This document shows, one piece after another, positions 25,582 to 33,892 of a stretch of 64,000 nt of DNA (its first letter is position 1; the number at the start of each line of letters is the position of its first letter). A model generated the notes under the pieces. It did not search any database and was not told the origin of the DNA. It saw only the letters and a program-made list of their open reading frames with translations. Source of the DNA: Aalborgiella sp963841045 (GTDB taxonomy: Bacteria > Pseudomonadota > Gammaproteobacteria > Burkholderiales > Burkholderiaceae_C); contig CAWJBD010000001.1 of assembly GCA_963841045.1 (NCBI GenBank), forward strand, positions 310,001-374,000, in the 5' to 3' direction. The translations under genes were made by a program, and so were the position numbers.

Positions 25582-27219
25582 TTACGCTGGCAATTTGTAG
25601 TCTTTCAAGGTTTCGCGTAATTTCGCTTTTTGCATTTTCCCTGTTGCACCAAGGGGTATTGCCTCAACAAATACCACGTCATCAGGAATTTGCCATTTAG
25701 CTGTTTTCCCTTGGTAAAAGGCTATCAACTCTTCACGCGTCACCTCCGCACCTGGTTTTTTAACAACAGCGATGATAGGACGCTCATCCCACTTTGGATG
25801 AAACACACCAATGCACGCTGCCATCGCAACGGCTGGATGCGCCACGGCGATGTTTTCAATATCAATTGAGCTGATCCATTCGCCACCTGACTTGATCACA
25901 TCTTTGCTGCGATCAGTGATTTGCATGTAACCATCCGCGTCAATGGTTGCCACATCGCCTGTAGGAAACCATCCATCAACTAATGGACTTGCGGGATTGG
26001 CTTCTTCGCTTTGTTTGAAGTATTCACTGATGATCCAAGGTCCTTTGACCAATAAATCACCAAAGGCTTTGCCATCATGTGGCAAAGCTACACCTGCTTC
26101 GTCCACAATCTTCATGTCCATGCCGTAAATAGCACGACCTTGCTTCAGGCGAATTTTCATTTGTTCTTCTTTTGATAACAACAAATGCTTATTTTTAAGT
26201 GTGCACAAAGTCCCCAAAGGTGACATCTCGGTCATACCCCAAGCATGTAACACCTCTACCCCATAATCATCATTGAAAGCTGTAATCATGGCTGGAGGGC
26301 ATGCTGAACCACCAATAACCGTGCGCTTTAAAGTGCTGAATCGCAACCCATTGGTTTGCAAATGTGTCAACAACATTTGCCACACTGTGGGCACGCCTGC
26401 AGCATAGCTGACCTTCTCTGATTCAAGCAGATCGTAAATTGACTTACCATCCATAGCTGGTCCTGGAAATACCAATTTGCAGCCTGTCAGTGCAGCACTG
26501 TATGGGATACCCCAAGCGTTCACATGAAACATGGGCACAACGGGCAAGACACTGTCCCGTGCACTGAGGCACATCACATCTGGTAAGGCTGCTGCATAGG
26601 CGTGCAATATCGTAGAACGGTGGCTGTATAAAACGCCCTTCGGATTGCCAGTTGTACCGCTGGTATAGCACAAGCTTGATGCAGCGTTTTCGTCAAATGT
26701 GGGCCAGTTGTAACTCTGACTTTGACTGGCTATCCAGGCTTCATAACTGATTAAATTGGGAACGCCAGAATCCTTCGGCAACTTATCAGCGTCGCACATC
26801 ATCACGTAATGCTGAATTGTTTTGCAGCGTGCATGCACTGCTTGCACGATAGGCAAGAAACTGGCATCAAAACACAGTACTTTGTCTTCGGCATGGTTGG
26901 CTATCCATACCACTTGGTCAGGGTGTAAACGTGGGTTGAGCGTGTGCAGCACACGCCCCGAACCACTCACGCCAAAATACAGCTCCATATGTCGGTAGCC
27001 ATTCCAAGCGAGTGTGGCGACACGGTCACCAAAGCCAACTTTCAAACCATCCAGCGCACCCGCAACTTGTCGCGAACGTGCAGCAAGTGCTTTGTAGTTG
27101 TAACGGTGGATATCGCCCTCTACACGGCGCGAAACGATTTCAGAATCGCCATGGTGTTTATCGGCGAATTCAATCAAAGTCGAGATCAGCAAAGGCTGGT
27201 CTTGCATCAATCCTAACAT
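25582..27219 (-). CDS. AMP-forming acyl-CoA ligase
   Basis: The product of about 545 residues activates a carboxylic acid to its CoA thioester via an acyl-adenylate. Motifs: AMP-binding loop YTSGTTGNPKGVLYSHRS, AWGMTEMSPLG, GWFPTGDVATIDADGY and the hinge/catalytic DRSKDVIKSGGEWIS; the C-terminal Lys is in GATGKMQKAKL. The overall pattern resembles the medium-chain/methylthiopropionate (DmdB-like) ligases. I prefer MLGLMQ (27219) over the codon two positions earlier. Being next to livKHMGF and opposite the 2-oxoacid oxidoreductase suggests use of the imported or derived acid; this is inference. Confidence 0.88.
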   Translation of the reverse strand: MLGLMQDQPLLISTLIEFADKHHGDSEIVSRRVEGDIHRYNYKALAARSRQVAGALDGLKVGFGDRVATLAWNGYRHMELYFGVSGSGRVLHTLNPRLHPDQVVWIANHAEDKVLCFDASFLPIVQAVHARCKTIQHYVMMCDADKLPKDSGVPNLISYEAWIASQSQSYNWPTFDENAASSLCYTSGTTGNPKGVLYSHRSTILHAYAAALPDVMCLSARDSVLPVVPMFHVNAWGIPYSAALTGCKLVFPGPAMDGKSIYDLLESEKVSYAAGVPTVWQMLLTHLQTNGLRFSTLKRTVIGGSACPPAMITAFNDDYGVEVLHAWGMTEMSPLGTLCTLKNKHLLLSKEEQMKIRLKQGRAIYGMDMKIVDEAGVALPHDGKAFGDLLVKGPWIISEYFKQSEEANPASPLVDGWFPTGDVATIDADGYMQITDRSKDVIKSGGEWISSIDIENIAVAHPAVAMAACIGVFHPKWDERPIIAVVKKPGAEVTREELIAFYQGKTAKWQIPDDVVFVEAIPLGATGKMQKAKLRETLKDYKLPA

Positions 27220-27266
27220 GGGCATACTCCTTCATACATGTGAAATAACACCATGAGTATGAACCC

Positions 27267-27302
27267 AAAAACCTCCGTAGTTTTCTTCAGTTTCTACGGA
27301 GT
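27267..27302 (-). terminator. Probable terminator after the lipoprotein gene
   Basis: CTCCGTAG (27273-27280) pairs with CTACGGAG (27294-27301) across a 13-base loop, and on the minus strand five Ts follow after two Gs. It lies just past the stop of the lipoprotein gene and upstream of the acyl-CoA ligase. It could instead be an operator for the ligase, since it is a good inverted repeat about 50 bases before the start. Confidence 0.55.
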
Positions 27303-27325
27303 TTCCCTAGTTTAAGGAGATGAAT

Positions 27326-27694
27326 TTAACGCCAATGACCGCCAGAGTGGTACCAACCTCGACCAGGCGTGTGATTCCAAGTACCACGGTTATACGTGCG
27401 GTATCCAGATGGTGGGCGCTGCCAATTGCCAGCACGCCACAAGTAGCGATTACCGGACCAGTACCATAGTCCAGGAATCCATATGTAACCATCACCAGGC
27501 GATACGGTGATTACCTCGTTGTACTCTGCGGGTGGGGCAGATTGGTAATATTCAACATTCACCGTTGCACCATTGGCAATGGCTTGATGGCGGGCATTGT
27601 GTACGACATGCGGTGGCGCAACCACGCAACCAGACATCAACACTGCAACAGCTGCAACGCCACTCAATAAAACTGCTTTCTTTAATTGCGACAT
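27326..27694 (-). CDS. Small lipoprotein with Trp/Tyr-Gly-rich repeats
   Basis: The 122-residue protein has a lipoprotein signal (KKAVLLSGVAAVAVLMSGC, lipobox LMSGC), so it should be lipid-anchored after export. The mature half is rich in Trp, Tyr and Gly, with repeated units such as YIWIPGLWYWSGNRYLW, WRAGNWQRPPSGY and GTWNHTPGRGWYHSGGHW. This resembles the YXWGXW-type repeat lipoproteins common in Burkholderiales. Their function is unknown; envelope association is likely. It is a single gene, divergent from yciB. Confidence 0.85.
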   Translation of the reverse strand: MSQLKKAVLLSGVAAVAVLMSGCVVAPPHVVHNARHQAIANGATVNVEYYQSAPPAEYNEVITVSPGDGYIWIPGLWYWSGNRYLWRAGNWQRPPSGYRTYNRGTWNHTPGRGWYHSGGHWR

Positions 27695-27808
27695 AAAAAT
27701 ACCTCCAAATAAGGCCTACGTTAGCTTTAGCATAACCGTTAACCTTAGTTATTGGTTGACGTTAAGGATCATTAAGTTCCATCTTTCTTGTAAAGTTACA
27801 ATCTGCTC

Positions 27809-28351
27809 ATGCGACAACTACTCGACTTTCTGCCTATCTTGCTGTTTTTTGGTGCTTACAAAGCCTTTAACATTTACGTTGCGACTGGCGTCATCATGGT
27901 AGCCACCTTGGTGCAAATGGCTATTTTGTACAAAATGGACGGTACTTTGCAAACCATGCACAAAGTCACACTGGCCTTGGTGTTGGGCTTTGGTGCGATG
28001 ACATTGGGTTTTCAAGACGAGCGTTTTATCAAAATCAAACCAACTGTGCTTTACACCTTCATGGCATCAGCATTGGCCATTGGTTTGTGGATTTATAAAA
28101 AGAATTTTCTTAAATCCATGTTGGGTGCACAAATCAAACTACCCGATCAAATTTGGCGCAATCTAACAGTAGCATGGGTGGTTTACAGTTTAGGCATGGC
28201 CGCGCTGAATGCATTTGTGGCGTATTACTACACCACCGAACAATGGGTGGATTTTAAAATTTGGGGTTATGCGTTTCCATTGATTTTCATCGTTGCACAA
28301 GGTATTTATATTTCCAAATACTTGCAAAACAATGAGTCCGACCTCAGTTGA
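27809..28351 (+). CDS. yciB: Inner-membrane septation protein A family (YciB/IspZ)
   Basis: The 180-residue protein has five hydrophobic spans and the YciB signature MRQLLDFLPILLFFGAYK, TLGFQDERFIKIKPTVLY and a C-terminal FPLIFIVAQGIYISKYL. Family members sit in the inner membrane and affect envelope integrity and division. bolA follows 43 bases later and a parvulin isomerase after that, an order well known in Comamonadaceae-type genomes. No irregularity is seen. Confidence 0.94.
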   Translation: MRQLLDFLPILLFFGAYKAFNIYVATGVIMVATLVQMAILYKMDGTLQTMHKVTLALVLGFGAMTLGFQDERFIKIKPTVLYTFMASALAIGLWIYKKNFLKSMLGAQIKLPDQIWRNLTVAWVVYSLGMAALNAFVAYYYTTEQWVDFKIWGYAFPLIFIVAQGIYISKYLQNNESDLS

Positions 28352-28394
28352 TGTCAAGTGACAGTTGGATAAAGAGATGGACTAAACGAGCAAC

Positions 28395-28679
28395 ATGACA
28401 GCCGATCAAATCACCGCCGACAATTTAAACCAGCGTCTAAACGAACGACTAACGCCGTCACAGCTTAACGTTGTCGACGAAAGCGGTCTGCACAATGGCC
28501 ATGCAGGCGCAAACGGAACTGGTTTTGGTACGCATTTCAGGGTTCGAATAGCTTCACCTATCTTTACAAACAAAAGCCTCGTAGCGTGCCACCGCCTTGT
28601 GTATGATGCGGTGCAAGATTTTATTGACGCAGGTTTGCATGCATTGGCTATTGAGGTCATTCGCCCTACATCGCAATAA
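28395..28679 (+). CDS. bolA: BolA family protein
   Basis: The 94-residue BolA-fold protein shows VVDESGLHNGHAGANGTGFGTHFRVRI, given here as VVDESGLHNGHAG followed by THFRVRI, then KSLVACHRLVYDAVQDFI and the conserved HALAIEVI. The conserved His in ACHRLVY and the H in ESGLHNGH are candidate Fe-S ligands for pairing with a monothiol glutaredoxin. It sits in the yciB-bolA-parvulin run. Confidence 0.94.
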   Translation: MTADQITADNLNQRLNERLTPSQLNVVDESGLHNGHAGANGTGFGTHFRVRIASPIFTNKSLVACHRLVYDAVQDFIDAGLHALAIEVIRPTSQ

Positions 28680-28734
28680 ACTCATTTACCAGTAGCTCAT
28701 TTGCTTTTTTTACTTTTTTAACCTTGGAATCATT

Positions 28735-29514
28735 ATGAAAAAGACTTTCCTCAAAAACTCTGCCTTTGCGCTTTTGTTGGCATCTGGCACAGTTTTCGCG
28801 CAAAACGTGGCCATCGTCAATGGCAAAGCCGTTCCCAGCAGTCGCATTGATGCTTTAGCCGCTGAAGTTGCCAAATCTGGTCGTCCCGTGACACCAGAAA
28901 TTAAGGCTCAATTGAAAGACGAAGTCATTGCACGCGAAATATTTATTCAAGAAGCGGAAAAGCGCAATGTGGCCAACAGTGATGAATACAAAACTCAGAT
29001 GGAATTGGCGCGCCAAACCATCATGATTCGCGCTTTGTTTGCAGACTACCAAAAATCTAACCCTGTCACAGATGCGGACATCAAAGCCGAATACGACAAA
29101 TTTGCTGCAGCCAACAGCGGCAAAGAATACAAAGCGCGCCATATTTTGGTAGAAAAAGAAGCCGATGCGAAAGCCATCATCGCCAGCATCAAAAAAGGTG
29201 CAAAGTTTGAAGACATTGCGAAAAAGCAAAGTAAAGACCCAGGCTCTGGCGCCAAAGGCGGTGATTTAGATTGGGCCAACCCCAGCAACTATGTACCTGA
29301 ATTTGCCCAAGCCATGTTGAAACTGACCAAAGGACAAATGACAGATGCACCCGTCAAATCACAATTTGGCTACCACATCATCCGTGTGGACGATACTCGC
29401 GCTGCTCAATTGCCTAAACTCGATGAAGTGAAACCTCAAATTTCGCAACAATTGACACAACAAAAATTGCAAAAATTCCAAGAAGATTTGCGCGCCAAAG
29501 CGAAAATTGAATAA
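28735..29514 (+). CDS. Periplasmic parvulin-type peptidyl-prolyl isomerase
   Basis: The 259-residue protein has a signal peptide (KKTFLKNSAFALLLASGTVFAQN), a SurA-like N-terminal helical region, and a parvulin domain from about residue 130 (YKARHILVEKEADAKAI, SKDPGSGAKGGDLDW, VKSQFGYHIIRVDD). It should help fold outer-membrane or secreted proteins. A strong terminator follows directly. It ends the yciB-bolA-parvulin run. Confidence 0.93.
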   Translation: MKKTFLKNSAFALLLASGTVFAQNVAIVNGKAVPSSRIDALAAEVAKSGRPVTPEIKAQLKDEVIAREIFIQEAEKRNVANSDEYKTQMELARQTIMIRALFADYQKSNPVTDADIKAEYDKFAAANSGKEYKARHILVEKEADAKAIIASIKKGAKFEDIAKKQSKDPGSGAKGGDLDWANPSNYVPEFAQAMLKLTKGQMTDAPVKSQFGYHIIRVDDTRAAQLPKLDEVKPQISQQLTQQKLQKFQEDLRAKAKIE

Positions 29515-29530
29515 GTTTTTACAACAATGA

Positions 29531-29558
29531 AACCGTCACCTCGCTGACGGTTATTTTT
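29531..29558 (+). terminator. Rho-independent terminator after the parvulin gene
   Basis: AACCGTCA pairs with TGACGGTT around a 6-base loop, followed by ATTTTT. It starts 17 bases after the stop codon. Its T-run ends immediately before the GTG start of yaaA. Confidence 0.9.
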
Positions 29559-30347
29559 GTGCTACTTTTACTTTCTCCCGCCAAGTCTCTTGACTTTGAA
29601 CCTCTCGCGGGTGATTTGGCTCAACTTCCCCACACACTGCCCGCTTTTCCCAAGCAAACGCAAGAACTCATCGGCGTTTTGCGTGATTTATCTGTGCAGG
29701 AAATCGCCGAGCTGATGCATTTGAGTGACAAATTAGCCAGCTTGAATGTGGCGCGCTATTTGGCTTGGCGCCCTAAGTTCAGCGCCAAAAATTCCAAACA
29801 AGCAGTGCTGGCATTTGATGGTGATGTATACACCGGTTTGGATGCTGCAACTCTCAAACCCAATGATCTGCTTTGGGCACAAGACCATTTAGCATTATTG
29901 AGCGGACTATATGGCGTGTTGCGACCATTAGATTGGATGCAACCATATCGCCTAGAAATGGGCACCCATTTACAGACCGGCAAATCACACAATTTGTATG
30001 GTTTTTGGGGCAAGCAAATTGCACAACACCTGAACAAATGTTTAACAACACAAAACGAATCAATTGTTGTGAATTTGGCATCACAAGAATATTTCAAAGC
30101 AGTTGATTTGCAAACTTTGAAAGCACGCGTGGTTGAATGCGTGTTTGAAGATTACAAAAACGGTCAGTACAAAATTATCAGTTTTTTTGCCAAACAAGCT
30201 CGCGGATTAATGGCGCGGTATATCGTGCAAAAGCGTTTAGACACGCCCGCTAAACTTAAAAAATTCAATTCAGCTGGGTATGCGTTTGCACCAGAAGTAT
30301 CCAGCGCGGACCGTTTGGTATTTCGACGTAAGATTGCCGCACAATGA
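29559..30347 (+). CDS. yaaA: Peroxide stress protein YaaA
   Basis: The 262-residue protein of the UPF0246/DUF328 family begins with a GTG codon as LLLLSPAKSLDFEP, which matches the family start. It contains LMHLSDKLASLNVARY, FDGDVYTGLDA, YRLEMGTHL, VNLASQEYFKAV and a C-terminal RGLMARYI. In E. coli YaaA lowers free iron during peroxide stress. The terminator T-run reaches the start codon, so no Shine-Dalgarno site is available. It overlaps queF by 4 bases (ATGA). Confidence 0.93.
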   Translation: MLLLLSPAKSLDFEPLAGDLAQLPHTLPAFPKQTQELIGVLRDLSVQEIAELMHLSDKLASLNVARYLAWRPKFSAKNSKQAVLAFDGDVYTGLDAATLKPNDLLWAQDHLALLSGLYGVLRPLDWMQPYRLEMGTHLQTGKSHNLYGFWGKQIAQHLNKCLTTQNESIVVNLASQEYFKAVDLQTLKARVVECVFEDYKNGQYKIISFFAKQARGLMARYIVQKRLDTPAKLKKFNSAGYAFAPEVSSADRLVFRRKIAAQ

Positions 30348-31219
30348 ACCAACCCGAACAATCCCAGCTGGGCAAAGCCTCACAGTACATCGATCGCTAC
30401 GATGCATCCTTGCTGTTCCCCATACCACGAGCACCAAAGCGCGCTGAGATTGGCATCCTTGGCAATCCCCAATTTTTGGGCGCTGATTTATGGACTGCTT
30501 TTGAGTTGAGTTGGCTCAATCTGCGTGGCAAGCCACAAGTGGCTATCGCGCACTTCACGATACCTTGTGACAGTGTCAACATCATCGAAAGCAAATCTTT
30601 CAAACTCTATCTCAACAGTTTCAACAATACACAGTTTGCAGATGTTGATGCGGTGGCCGCAACCCTGCGTCAAGATATCAACCGAGCTATTTGGCAAACC
30701 CCCGGCGCTGCATTGGGAGATGAACAACTAAGCCCTGTTCAATCTTCGGTGGGTGTCAAAATTTTGTTGCCAGAGCAGTTTGACCAAGAACCCGTGCATG
30801 AATTTGACGGTTTGAGCTTGGACCGCTTAGATATCGAATGCCAACTCTACACACCAGCACCCCAATTGCTGAGTGCGGTGTTTGATGAAGCGCCAGTTAG
30901 CGAAGTGCTCACCAGCAATTTACTGAAAAGCAATTGCTTGGTGACAGGTCAGCCCGACTGGGCCAGTGTACGCATCAGCTACGAAGGCCCGCAAATTGAT
31001 CAAGCGGGTTTGCTGCAGTACATCATCAGTTTTCGCAATCACAATGAGTTTCACGAACAATGTGTTGAGCGAATTTACATGGACATTTGGACGCAATGTA
31101 AACCCATCAAACTGAGTGTCTATGCACGCTACACGCGGCGCGGTGGATTGGACATCAACCCCTTTCGCACCAGCTACCCGCAAGCCGTGCCCGCCAATAT
31201 CCGTACAGCTCGGCAATAA
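30344..31219 (+). CDS. queF: NADPH-dependent 7-cyano-7-deazaguanine reductase
   Basis: The 291-residue two-domain (type II) QueF reduces preQ0 to preQ1 for queuosine. It has the substrate-binding QueF motif ESKSFKLYLNSF in the N-terminal half and the catalytic Cys and Asp in SNCLVTGQPDWA in the C-terminal half, with ISFRNHNEFHEQCVERIY further on. It is coupled to yaaA by a 4-base overlap but is apart from queE/queD at 15.4-16.5 kb. Confidence 0.95.
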   Translation: MNQPEQSQLGKASQYIDRYDASLLFPIPRAPKRAEIGILGNPQFLGADLWTAFELSWLNLRGKPQVAIAHFTIPCDSVNIIESKSFKLYLNSFNNTQFADVDAVAATLRQDINRAIWQTPGAALGDEQLSPVQSSVGVKILLPEQFDQEPVHEFDGLSLDRLDIECQLYTPAPQLLSAVFDEAPVSEVLTSNLLKSNCLVTGQPDWASVRISYEGPQIDQAGLLQYIISFRNHNEFHEQCVERIYMDIWTQCKPIKLSVYARYTRRGGLDINPFRTSYPQAVPANIRTARQ

Positions 31220-31337
31220 ATACCACATCGTCCAATTCAGTTCTGTCAACATGAACTTGATTGATGTGCGTCAATGACAAGTTGATTAAGCAAGCGCAAG
31301 ATGAACGTATGTTCAACTTTTAAATGCATTTGCCATC

Positions 31338-31694
31338 ATGACAAGCTCTAACAATTATGACGCCTTCAAAACTCAACTTCTGGCACAACTGGCAGAATCT
31401 AAATTGCAACTCGCAAACTTGCGTGGCGGCAATGTCAGCCGTGCTGAAGCATCGGCTGAGCATTTCAACCACACGGAAGACTCAGATGCGCAATTGAACT
31501 CTGCGCGTGATTTAGAGTTTGCGATGGACGCTCATGAAACCGATGAGCAAAGCCAAATCATGGCAGCTTTGCAACGCATAGAAGCCGGCACTTACGGTAT
31601 GTGCGTGGACTGTGGTGTGCAAATACCCGTGGCGCGTCTACAAGTGACACCATCAGCAGCACGTTGCATTGCTTGCCAAGAAAAACTGGAATAA
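31338..31694 (+). CDS. TraR/DksA-family zinc-finger protein
   Basis: The 118-residue protein has a helical N-terminal part and a C-terminal four-cysteine zinc finger, CVDCGVQIP followed by CIACQEKLE. That is the DksA/TraR plan, but it is shorter than DksA (about 150) and lacks the clear DxxDxA coiled-coil tip of DksA, so it is best called DksA-like. Such proteins bind the RNA polymerase secondary channel. It is a single gene between queF and the converging dinB. Confidence 0.88.
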   Translation: MTSSNNYDAFKTQLLAQLAESKLQLANLRGGNVSRAEASAEHFNHTEDSDAQLNSARDLEFAMDAHETDEQSQIMAALQRIEAGTYGMCVDCGVQIPVARLQVTPSAARCIACQEKLE

Positions 31695-31786
31695 GTAAAT
31701 GGCGTCAATGCGCAGCCGGTTCACCCATCTGTGCAATCAAATCTTTCAATTCGTCAGCTTGGGTGCTGAGTGTTGGCTTCACGGTT

Positions 31787-32932
31787 TCATTTGATTTCTT
31801 TGATCAAACCACCAACCCGAACGCCCAGTAATCGCAGTTTTTGTGTCAGTGGCATGCGCTTCAAACAAATACCAGCAGCTTGGCGAATGGTTGCTGCATC
31901 GTCGGTATAGATATCCAAGGTTTGGTCGCGCGTCGCGCCCTTGAAATTGGCATAACGCACCTTGATGCCTATCGTTTTGCCTTGATAGCCTTTGCGTTGT
32001 AAATCACCCGCCAGTTGCTCGCATAATTTGGTGAATATTGCACCCAATTCCGCTTTGTCTTTCACCGCATGCAGGTCTCTGTCAAAAGTTGTTTCTCTGC
32101 TGATTGAAACGGGTTCGCTGTTCAGGGATATCGGATTGTCGTCCTTGCCCCAGCTTGCCCGGTGCAACCAAGCGCCTGTGCTTTTACCAAAGTTACTAAT
32201 CAACCATGTTTCGCTTTTGGTTGCAAGATCACCAATGGTATGAATGCCATGGTGAATTAATTTTTCATCCATCTTGGGTCCAACACCATTGATTTTTCGA
32301 CATGCCAATGGCCATATCAAGCTTTGCAAATCTTCTTCAAGAACAATGGAAATGCCGTTGGGCTTATTGAATTCGCTGGCCATTTTCGCCAGCAATTTAT
32401 TTGGCGCCACGCCCACTGAGCACGTCAACCCGGTTCGTTCAAAAATGGTTTGTTGTATCAGCTTGGCCAGCGATCGCCCACCTTGCCTTTGCCCACCTGG
32501 CACATCGGTGAAGTCTATGTACACCTCATCCACCCCGCGGTTTTCCATTTGCGGTGTAAATTCAAGAATTGTGTCTTTAAATACTTTTGAGTAATGCCGG
32601 TACTGGTCAAAATCCACAGGCAGCAAAATAGCATCTGGACACAATTTGGCAGCCTTCATCAAGCCCATTGCCGAGCCCACACCAAACTGCCGTGCCGCAT
32701 AGGTCGCTGTGGTAATGACACCGCGCCCCGTGTAATCTTTCAAGCGTGCAAATGCATCTAATGGAATATCCGCCCGAGTTTGTCCTTCTGCCAATTGCTC
32801 TAGCGCTTCATCCACTTTGCGCCTGCCACCACCTATCACCACTGGCAAACCTTTGAGTTGGGGATAACGCAATAACTCAACTGATGCATAAAAAGCATCC
32901 ATGTCCAAATGCGCAATGCGACGTATCACCAC
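31787..32932 (-). CDS. dinB: DNA polymerase IV
   Basis: The 381-residue Y-family translesion polymerase starts RRIAHLDMDAFYASVE (catalytic Asp) and has RGVDEVYIDFTD (second catalytic Asp and Glu), NKLLAKMASEFNKPNG and the little-finger domain to the end. After its stop, the next frame over stays open as KPTLSTQADELKDLIAQ to a TGA near 31715. This may be a true C-terminus lost by an indel, or chance. The start overlaps the stop of the UbiA-family gene upstream by 7 bases. Confidence 0.93.
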   Translation of the reverse strand: MVIRRIAHLDMDAFYASVELLRYPQLKGLPVVIGGGRRKVDEALEQLAEGQTRADIPLDAFARLKDYTGRGVITTATYAARQFGVGSAMGLMKAAKLCPDAILLPVDFDQYRHYSKVFKDTILEFTPQMENRGVDEVYIDFTDVPGGQRQGGRSLAKLIQQTIFERTGLTCSVGVAPNKLLAKMASEFNKPNGISIVLEEDLQSLIWPLACRKINGVGPKMDEKLIHHGIHTIGDLATKSETWLISNFGKSTGAWLHRASWGKDDNPISLNSEPVSISRETTFDRDLHAVKDKAELGAIFTKLCEQLAGDLQRKGYQGKTIGIKVRYANFKGATRDQTLDIYTDDAATIRQAAGICLKRMPLTQKLRLLGVRVGGLIKEIK

Positions 32933-33818
32933 AGCACCATACCGATTGCCATGAAAACGGGGGTCAGCAAATTAATCAACACATTGCGCCCCATTGCTGG
33001 CATCAACAATTCCAAATTTTCTGCATGTTTCAACACACCACGCACAGTTGGTATAACCCAAACCAAAGGCAACAAGCCCAGTAACGCGCCAAAAGGCATG
33101 ATGCCGATCAATACAGCCACAATCAAGGTGGCAAAAGCCAGCAGCATTTGCAGCGCATACCACCTAGACGCTTGCTTGGCACCTGCTGTTACCAATAGAT
33201 GCTTTCTGCCCACCGACCTGTCCGCTTCGGCATCTGGAAATTGGTTAAGTAACAACAAATTGTTGACCAAAAAAAGGGAACCAAGGATGCCACCCAAGCC
33301 AGAGGCGCATAAGTTCCCGTCAAGGCCACGCAAGTCCCCACCACCATCAAAGGGCCAAAACCAAGTCCAGGCGCAACCAGACACAGCAAAGGGTGTTGCG
33401 TGATCCACCGTGTGTACGCGATAACCAAAAATAAACCAATTAATCCCAGCGGCAGCAATGCCATGCCACGCTGCTGCATGAAATACACGCCCACCGCCAT
33501 GCTGATCAACATGCCAACAACAGCGATGCGCAGTGCGCTGGGTGCCAATTCTGGGTGTGCAGGCAACACCCCACTGCCGCCACTGAATGGTGTGCGCTGT
33601 GTCTGTGCGTCCAAACCGCTGTGAAAGTCTTGGTACTCATTCAAGGCATTCACACTGATATGCGCCGCCATGGCCCCGATAAGAACCAAAGCCGATTCAA
33701 AAACAGGGATGGCACCCGTTATTCGATACACACAAGCCAGCCCTAAGGCAATGCACGCTGGCGTCAACACCAAAAACGGCGCTCGCATCAGCCCCAAATA
33801 GAGTGACATTTTATCCAT
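32926..33818 (-). CDS. UbiA-family prenyltransferase (frame break at a T-run)
   Basis: Two frames join into a membrane protein of about 297 residues. The first carries ALNEYQDFHSGLD, the UbiA-type Asp-rich motif (usually NDxxDxxxD), with about five membrane spans. The second has NQFPDAEADRSVGRKHL, the second Asp-rich motif, and four more spans. The break is at the A-run 33268-33274 (T-run on the coding strand); one more T restores the frame. Proteins of this kind attach polyprenyl chains to aromatic acceptors, as in MenA-like enzymes. It lies directly before dinB on the strand. The acceptor is unknown. Confidence 0.8.
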
Positions 33819-33821
33819 ATT

Positions 33822-33888
33822 TGCTATATATTTAATAGCACACTAGGCAATAAATACGCCGGATACAGCCTCATTTCTTATAAATTTT
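33822..33888 (+). repeat. Dispersed ~65-bp hairpin element, copy 6
   Basis: The hairpin GCTATATATTTAATAGC is followed by ACACTAGGCAATAAATACGCC read as the family core, GGATACAGCC and the tail TCTTATAAATTTT. It fills the gap between the start of the UbiA-family gene and the stop of the Bug protein gene almost exactly. Confidence 0.9.
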
Positions 33889-33892
33889 TGGC

